A DNA stretch of 64,000 nt from Spinacia oleracea. Taxonomy: Eukaryota > Streptophyta > Magnoliopsida > Caryophyllales > Amaranthaceae. The DNA lies in assembly GCF_020520425.1 (NCBI RefSeq), contig NC_079492.1, positions 114,053,157 through 114,117,156 on the forward strand, in the 5' to 3' direction. Below are positions 58,433 to 64,000 of this stretch, in pieces. Position numbers and translations under genes: made by a program. Every line of letters begins with the position of its first letter. The stretch's first letter is position 1. The notes beneath the pieces are model-generated. The model was not told where the DNA came from, did no database searches, and saw only the letters and a program-made list of their open reading frames with translations.

Positions 58433-58668
58433 TATATGTTTTGCGCCAACGGATTTTGTAGTTCGGCGTTATATGTGAATCGTAAATATACATCAGATTT
58501 AAATTACTAATATTCCACAGATACCATACTTATCATTTGTAGAATTTTAGCACTATTCCTTCATATTATGAATTTTTAGCTATTTCGATTAAACTACTTT
58601 GTTAAGATAAAATAGAATTACAATTTAATACATTGTTGTAACATTCACCTAGTTTTTCGATTATATAA

Positions 58669-60112
58669 GGATTTTTTGCCAAAAAGGACCTTTTATAAGC
58701 ATATTTTTGCGAGAAAGGACCTTTTATGTCAAAATTGGTGAAATGGGACCTAAAATACAACATTTTTTGTTAAGTGGGACCTTTGCCCGGATTCTTGGAG
58801 TCAACCCAAGTTTCTGGCGTTGACTTCGACACGTGGCAGCCGGAAACTGCCACGTGTCAATATCCTTATTTAAAAAATAAAAAAAAATAAAAAAAAATTA
58901 TTAAAAAAAAAATTCCCAAAAATTCCCTCCAAAACCAACATCATTTACTGAAACATTTTTACCCACAAAAAAAAAAATCAAAGTAAGATTTCATCATCAT
59001 CATAATATAAGTATGAATTGTTGGCTCAATTCCACTCTGAATCATCTTCTTGTAAACACGAACTGCATCATCCGGCATTCTTCTATTCGTCATCAACTTA
59101 ATCAAAGCATTATACAGTTGCCCATCAGGTGGGTAACCCTTTTCCTTCAGCTCTTTTAACAAACCAAACACCATATCCATCTTTTTAAGGTTCCCAAATC
59201 TAGTAATCAAACAAGTATATACAGCAGCATCTGGGTTACAACCTGAAGAAGTCATCCCATCAAAGTAAGCAACAGCTTCATTCAACTTTGAATGCTTGCA
59301 CAAATCCCTAATCAATATAGTATAGGTCCGAACATTTGGGGGTGGACCCTTAACTTTCATCACCTCGAAAAGCTTGATTGCATCAGATTTCTTATTAACC
59401 TTCAACAACCCATCTAACATTATGTTATGAGTAACAACATCTGGGTTCAAACCTTGATCAATCATCTCGTTCCAGATTTCACCAGCTTCCATTAGATTCT
59501 TCATTCTACACCAACCACTAAGTAAAACTGAATTAGTCCCCAAATTTTCGCTTTTTGATGGGACATTGTCAATCTAAAACACAAATACACAACGAATTAC
59601 AAAATCCCCAAATTTGGGAAGAACCCTAATTTTTTCGACCCAAAATTACAACAATTGAAGAGGATTTTGAGGGGGGAAATAGCATACCTGATTCGTGGAG
59701 GCCTGAGTAACAATTCTTGGCAAGCAATTTGAGTGAAGAAGCACTTTCCTTCAACCTTGAATCTTCAACAATGGCGTCGAGTTGAAGGAGCAGAGGAGAG
59801 AGAAGAGAATCGAGAATCGAGAATCGATTTTTTTTTTGGGTAAAACTGTTTCAGTAAAACGATGATTTTTGGGAAAAAAAATAAATTTTTTTTTTATTTT
59901 TTATTTTTTAAATAAGGATATTGACACGTGGCAGTTTCCGGCTGCCACGTGTCGAAGTCAACGCCAGAAACTTGGGTTGACTCCAAGAATCCGGGCAAAG
60001 GTCCCACTTAACAAAAAATGTTGTATTTTAGGTCCCATTTCACCAATTTTGACATAAAAGGTCCTTTCTCGCAAAAATATGCTTATAAAAGGTCCTTTTT
60101 GGCAAAAAATCC
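58669..60112. mobile_element. Pack-MULE carrying a PPR gene fragment
   Basis: Inverted repeats of about 0.3 kb: GGATTTTTTGCCAAAAAGGA at the left and its complement at the right, continuing through GGGACCTTTGCCCGG, TTCTGGCGTTGACTTC, GACACGTGGCAG and TTTACTGAAACA. They are near-identical. The perfect 9-bp duplication ATTATATAA is at 58660-58668 and 60113-60121. The inside is only the PPR fragment with its upstream intron and leader. Nine-base duplication, long inverted repeats and a host gene piece without transposase define a Pack-MULE. Confidence 0.93.
58959..59690 (-). pseudogene. Captured P-class pentatricopeptide repeat (PPR) fragment with intron
   Basis: The main exon (about 59574-58959) contains about five consecutive 35-residue PPR motifs: GEIWNEMIDQGLNPDVVTHN, IMLDGLLKVNKKSDAIKLFE, PNVRTYTILIRDLCKHSKLN, GLLKELKEKGYPPDGQLYNA, KKMIQSGIEPTIHTY. 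P-class PPR proteins bind organellar RNA. Upstream lies an intron (donor CAGGTATGC at about 59688, acceptor TTTTAG at about 59575) and a short exon reading HSNCLPRIVTQAST. A stop lies further upstream and no ATG is seen, and the 3' end (YFDFFFCG) runs into the inverted repeat. It is therefore a gene fragment. Whether transcripts start in the element is not visible. Confidence 0.88.
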
Positions 60113-60289
60113 ATTATATAAAGTGCAATACTTTATATTCTTAGTATAAGTATGTACCTTATATTTTAAAAGTAAAATTCTTCTCTAGTGATAATGAATC
60201 TTCCTAAATGAATATTTCGCACCAATCTACAAGAATCCCAAATACAAAGTATACTTTGCCTTTCTAAATTAATGGGGATTATAATTTTA

Positions 60290-61276
60290 CAAAAGGTCTT
60301 GCACGCATAAGGTGTACAATAAATTTATTGTACACCAAGATAACTTTAACCCTTTTTTTTTTGTAATTTTAACCTAGTTTTGATTAACTTTTATATTAGT
60401 AAAAAAAATTGATAGATAAATATTTTAAATGGTTAAATGATTAATTTTATACATTATTAGTGATTTTGAAGAAATAAGTTTTACTAAAATGAAAAAATTT
60501 ATCACTTAAAAATAGATAACATTTACATATATAAGCTTAACTTTTAAGCATTTTGAGTTAACTTTTACTCCGATGTATAATATTTATTGTACACCCATTG
60601 TAAATAAGAATTTATGATAACAAAAGGTCTTGCACGCATAAGGTGTACAATAAATTTATTGTACACCAAGATAACTTTAACCCTTTTTTTTTGTAATTTT
60701 AACCTAGTTTTGATTAACTTTTATATTAGTAAAAAAAATTGATAGATAAATATTTTAAATGGTTAAATGATTAATTTTATACATTATTAGTGATTTTGAA
60801 GAAATAAGTTTTACTAAAATGAAAAAATTTATCACTTAAAAATAGATAACATTTACATATATAAGCTTAACTTTTAAGCATTTTGAGTTAACTTTTACTC
60901 CGATGTATAATATTTATTGTACACCCATTGTAAATAAGAATTTATGCCCGCAAAAGGTCTTGCACGCATAAGGTGTACAATAAATTTATTGTACACCAAG
61001 ATAACTTTAACCCTTTTTTTTTGTAATTTTAACCTAGTTTTGATTAACTTTTATATTAGTAAAAAAAATTGATAGATAAATATTTTAAATGGTTAAATGA
61101 TTAATTTTATACATTATTAGTGATTTTGAAGAAATAAGTTTTACTAAAATGAAAAAATTTATCACTTAAAAATAGATAACATTTACATATATAAACTTAA
61201 CTTTTAAGCATTTTGAGTTAACTTTTACTCCGATGTATAATATTTATTGTACACCCATTGTAAATAAGAATTTATG
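60290..61276. repeat. Tandem triplicate of a 330-bp element
   Basis: Three almost identical units start at 60290, 60621 and 60951 with CAAAAGGTCTTGCACGCATA. Each has AAGGTGTACAATAAATTTAT at the left and TATTTATTGTACACCC near the right end, so the core GGTGTACAATAAAT is inverted. Units are joined by short different links (ATAA, CCCG). Differences between units are one or two bases. An old copy is at 6033-6360. Non-coding; class uncertain. Confidence 0.85.
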
Positions 61277-61528
61277 ACAACTTTAACATGATTTCATTAT
61301 ATTTGTGTACATGTGATTCTCAAAGATTTGATTATGAGTTTGTTTATTATCTATCTACGAAGTACTTTGTGTAAGAGAAATTGAAACAATCATTGCTTCG
61401 CTTGCCTCGGAAATATTAAAAATTAAGTTCAATATAGACAATGCAATATAAACAAAATTTACAATTTCACAACTGTACCACATCCACCATACATAACCTA
61501 AATGGTAAACTAACACACATCATAAGTA

Positions 61529-61653
61529 CCAATGATGTCTTGGCCTAGTGGTTAAGACTGAGGGCATGTGTACAATAAGTCTCAGGTTCGAATCCTCCCG
61601 CCCCCATTTATAATTTATATTGCCCTTGTGCCTCATTCGCACCAAAAAAAAAA
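61529..61653 (+). mobile_element. tRNA-derived SINE
   Basis: RNA polymerase III box A (TGGCCTAGTGGTTAAGAC) and box B (GGTTCGAATCC) lie at normal tRNA spacing. Then comes a tail ending TGCCTCATTCGCACC and a run of 11-12 A. Flanks ACACATCATAAGTA (61515-61528) and ACACATTATAAATA (61654-61667) are a slightly decayed 14-bp target duplication. At about 125 bp it has the size of plant SINEs. It would be moved by LINE proteins. Confidence 0.88.
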
Positions 61654-61909
61654 ACACATTATAAATAATTTTTCATCTATTGTATCTTGTATGATTAACA
61701 AAAGAAGCAAATGCAAAGCTATGGAAAACAAAGCTAGTAAGGCCTAAAAATGAGTATAAAAAGCTGTGAGACCAAATTTTTGTTTTAAGTCGATTTATAA
61801 TGTTTTTATGCTTAACATTTTAACTCATATGAAACTGTATTTTTATTAAAGATAACCAATAATGTGACGCGCGCGTAAATTCCTCCCATGCGGCTATTAT
61901 GGACAAGGT

Positions 61910-62475
61910 TTTTGACCGGTGTTACTCGACTTTTTATTCCGGTGTTACTTATACATTGTATTCGTTGTTACTTTTCTTGTTTTACTGTAGTTTCTTCCAT
62001 TTCATGTTAGAGGTTCCTTTTATAGACCGGTGTTACTTGACTTTCTAAGCTGGTGTTACTTATACATTGTATTTGTTGTTACTTTTCTTCCTTTATTGCA
62101 ATTTCTTCAATTTCATGTTAGAAGTTCCTTGTATAGACTAGTGTTACTTGACTTTCTATGTTGGTGTTACTTATACATTGTATTTGTTGTTACTTTTCTT
62201 CATTTATTGCAGTTTCTTCAACTTCATGTTAGAAGTTCCTTGTATAGATCGGTGTTACTTGACTTCTATGCTGGTGTCACTTATTCATTGTATTCGTTGT
62301 TACTTTTCTTGTTTTATCAATTTATTCAATTTCATGTCAGAGGTTCCTTGTATAGACTGGTGTTTTTTGACTTTCTATGCTGGTGTTATATATTGTATTC
62401 GTCGTTACTTTTCTTGTTTATTGCAGTTTTATGTTAGAGGTTCCTTGTATAGACTGGTGTTACTTTTAGATTTTG
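61910..62475. repeat. Tandem array with unit of about 110-115 bp
   Basis: Five units with TTCCTTGTATAGACTGGTGT, TACTTGACTTTCTATGCTGG, TTACTTATACATTGTATTCG and GTTACTTTTCTT. Starts near 61916, 62024, 62140, 62251 and 62359. Two ORFs across it are repeats of the same hydrophobic peptide and I do not take them as genes. Confidence 0.88.
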
Positions 62476-62899
62476 TTAACCAACATGATGGACTTTAAAC
62501 GTGTTGGGTTTATTTATAAGTGTGAACACACCACACCATCAACTTGATGGTGTGACTGGTCACATATAACACTTGAGGTCAATGTTTTTAATATTTATCT
62601 TTTTTATATGAGATTTCAACATTTTATGCAATCTTTATCTTATAGGAGTACTATATAAATCTACAATAAAAAGATTTTAATTTAAAATCTCTAATCTATT
62701 TCAATTCTTTAGCTTTTACTTGTGTGAAATTTGAAAATTTTAATTCTAAATTAGATTCTTTATCTCTATTTTCATTCGTCAAATATTAAAGATTACCTAG
62801 CTAGGTGGCATTCTAACAGCTGAACAAATATACATCCTTTGTATTTTATTAAATTGTTAAGTTCAAATAAAACTCCTATATATACCAACTTCTATATTT

Positions 62900-63640
62900 T
62901 ATATATTAAATTAGATTAGTTTTTTTTATTTTGGATTGAATTTCATTTTAGATTTATTTTTTAATTATTAGAGTGTTTGATTTTGGATGAAGTTGTATAT
63001 GCGTAATATTAGTAATTAATTAATAAAAATATCTACGTGTCACTCGACCTTTTTAATTCAAAAATGATTCCGAAGTCTTTTTTTCATTTGCCTAAACCAT
63101 TATATTTCCTACGTGGCGCTCTAATATTGATCTTGGATGAATTATAGATTTTTTTTTTTGGATGAATTTTATTTTAGATTTATTTTTTTAGTTATTAGAG
63201 TATTTTATTTTGGATGGAGTTGTATACTCCGTATATTATTAATTAATTAATTAATTAATTAAAATATTTATGTGGCACATAATTAATTATCTACGTGTCA
63301 CCCGACTTTTTTAATTCAAAAGCAATTCTGAAATCTTTTTCTTTTATTGGCTGATACCATTAGATTTCCTACGTGGCGCTCTAATATTGATTTTGGAACT
63401 TTGGATGAATTTTAGATTATTGTTTGATTTTGGATGAATTTATTTTAGATTTATTTTTTAATTATTAGAGTATTTGATTTTGGATGGAATTGTATATATT
63501 AGTAATTAATTAATTAATTAATTAATTAAAATATCTATGTGGCACATAATTAAATATCTATGTTGCACTCGATTATTTTACTTCAAAAATTTATTTTCCT
63601 TTGACCGAAACCATTAGATTCCGTACGTGGCGCTCTAATA
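62900..63640. repeat. Three tandem units of about 255 bp
   Basis: Units share TTAATTATTAGAGT.TTTGAT, GATGGA.TTGTATAT, TTAATTAATTAATTAA, CTACGTGTCAC and ACGTGGCGCTCTAATA. The last word is at 63111, 63371 and 63624. The ACGTG and CACGT-containing words are repeated in each unit. Non-coding. Confidence 0.85.
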
Positions 63641-63658
63641 ATTTAGCAAATATGCCTT

Positions 63659-63768
<110 letters not shown>

Positions 63769-63878
63769 ATTAAAAAAGTCCCCATTCTAGGGTTTAGCGT
63801 TAGTACCAGTTTCTGCCTCTTTTCCGGCTATCTTCTCTACCGGAGTCCGTGTCCCTCTTCACGGGATTGCTGGTGACA

Positions 63879-64000
63879 ATGGACGAGAGCCTTTTGGAGG
63901 AGTGGAAGAAGTTACAACTTACGGAGGAGGAGAGTAAGGTGTTAGGTAGCAATTTTGAGGATTCGAATGATGTAAGCATGAGAGCCCAAATTTCAATCAC
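63879..64000 (+). CDS. Start of L1-type LINE ORF1 (partial, runs off the window)
   Basis: The ATG at 63879 opens MDESLLEEWKKLQLTEEESK, followed by VLGSNFEDSNDVSM and no stop to the window end. W-x-x-L-x-LTEEE near the N-terminus is the usual opening of plant LINE ORF1 proteins (DUF4283/zinc-knuckle RNA-binding proteins). Upstream, CTAGGGTTTAGCGTTAGTAC and a CT-rich leader from about 63785 would be the LINE 5' UTR. Only about 40 codons are visible, so intactness cannot be judged. Confidence 0.6.
   Translation, partial: MDESLLEEWKKLQLTEEESKVLGSNFEDSNDVSMRAQISI

Noticed and set aside
58959..59543. Complete small PPR gene starting at 59543
   Set aside because: The first codon of that frame is TTG, the exon extends upstream to an AG acceptor, and no ATG was found; it is a captured fragment.
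61910..62498. Hydrophobic ORFs of 116-135 codons that look like membrane proteins
   Set aside because: They are repeats of one T-rich 110-115-bp tandem unit; hydrophobicity comes from T-richness.

Overview
The window is a piece of plant nuclear genome made almost entirely of transposable elements (TEs) nested in one another. I see no intact single-copy host gene. The support for a plant is strong: spliced fragments of plant gene families (P-class PPR, GSO1-like LRR receptor kinase, RETICULATA-like, NADP-glutamate dehydrogenase, EME1), Ty1/copia and Tat-lineage Ty3/gypsy retrotransposons, CACTA, Mutator-like, PIF/Harbinger and Stowaway elements, plant-type Helitrons, a tRNA-derived SINE and L1-type LINE pieces. 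A member of Caryophyllales (spinach/beet/goosefoot-like) is my best guess from the general look of the repeats, but this is not proven by the sequence.

Left part (1-12.7 kb). About 350-562 plus 4596-5012 is the right-hand end of an old CACTA element (family B). A second CACTA element (family A, 563-4595, TSD GAT) is inserted in it. The pre-insertion site can be read directly in the related element at 50-56 kb. A non-coding LTR retrotransposon (6429-12641, TSD GGTAT) follows; its right LTR carries a Tourist-like MITE (12031-12371, TSD TAA), and its left LTR shows the empty site.

Centre (12.7-37.7 kb). Two MITEs (12749-13131 and 13279-13726) are followed by three larger inverted-repeat elements, here called E (13831-17526), D (17568-20446) and C (20514-37612). 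D and C border TA microsatellites and share a subterminal motif. All three carry large tandem arrays. C also carries fragments of an LRR receptor kinase gene and a RETICULATA-like gene and a tRNA-like sequence, and is itself split by a young 10.5-kb Ty1/copia element (20975-31521, TSD AGATG) whose gag-pol is nearly intact but ends in a frameshift and a stop within RNase H.

Right-centre (37.8-50.2 kb). A 726-bp non-autonomous Helitron, a Mutator-type MITE and a short MITE precede a Tat-lineage Ty3/gypsy element on the minus strand (39656-50150). It has broken gag, a protease with an altered active site, an antisense spliced ORF with a Transposase_28-like domain, and no reverse transcriptase, RNase H or integrase. 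A 4.3-kb Helitron (42759-47065) sits in it.

Right part (50.2-64 kb). A complete family B CACTA element (50237-56575, TSD ACA) has captured spliced fragments of two unrelated genes, NADP-GDH and EME1, the latter split by a solo LTR. A Pack-MULE (58669-60112, perfect 9-bp TSD) carries a PPR gene fragment between 0.3-kb inverted repeats. Then come a near-identical triplicated repeat, a SINE, further tandem repeats and the 5' start of an L1-type LINE at the window edge.

There is no operon-like or pathway logic here. The relations that matter are insertion order, gene capture and loss of coding function.
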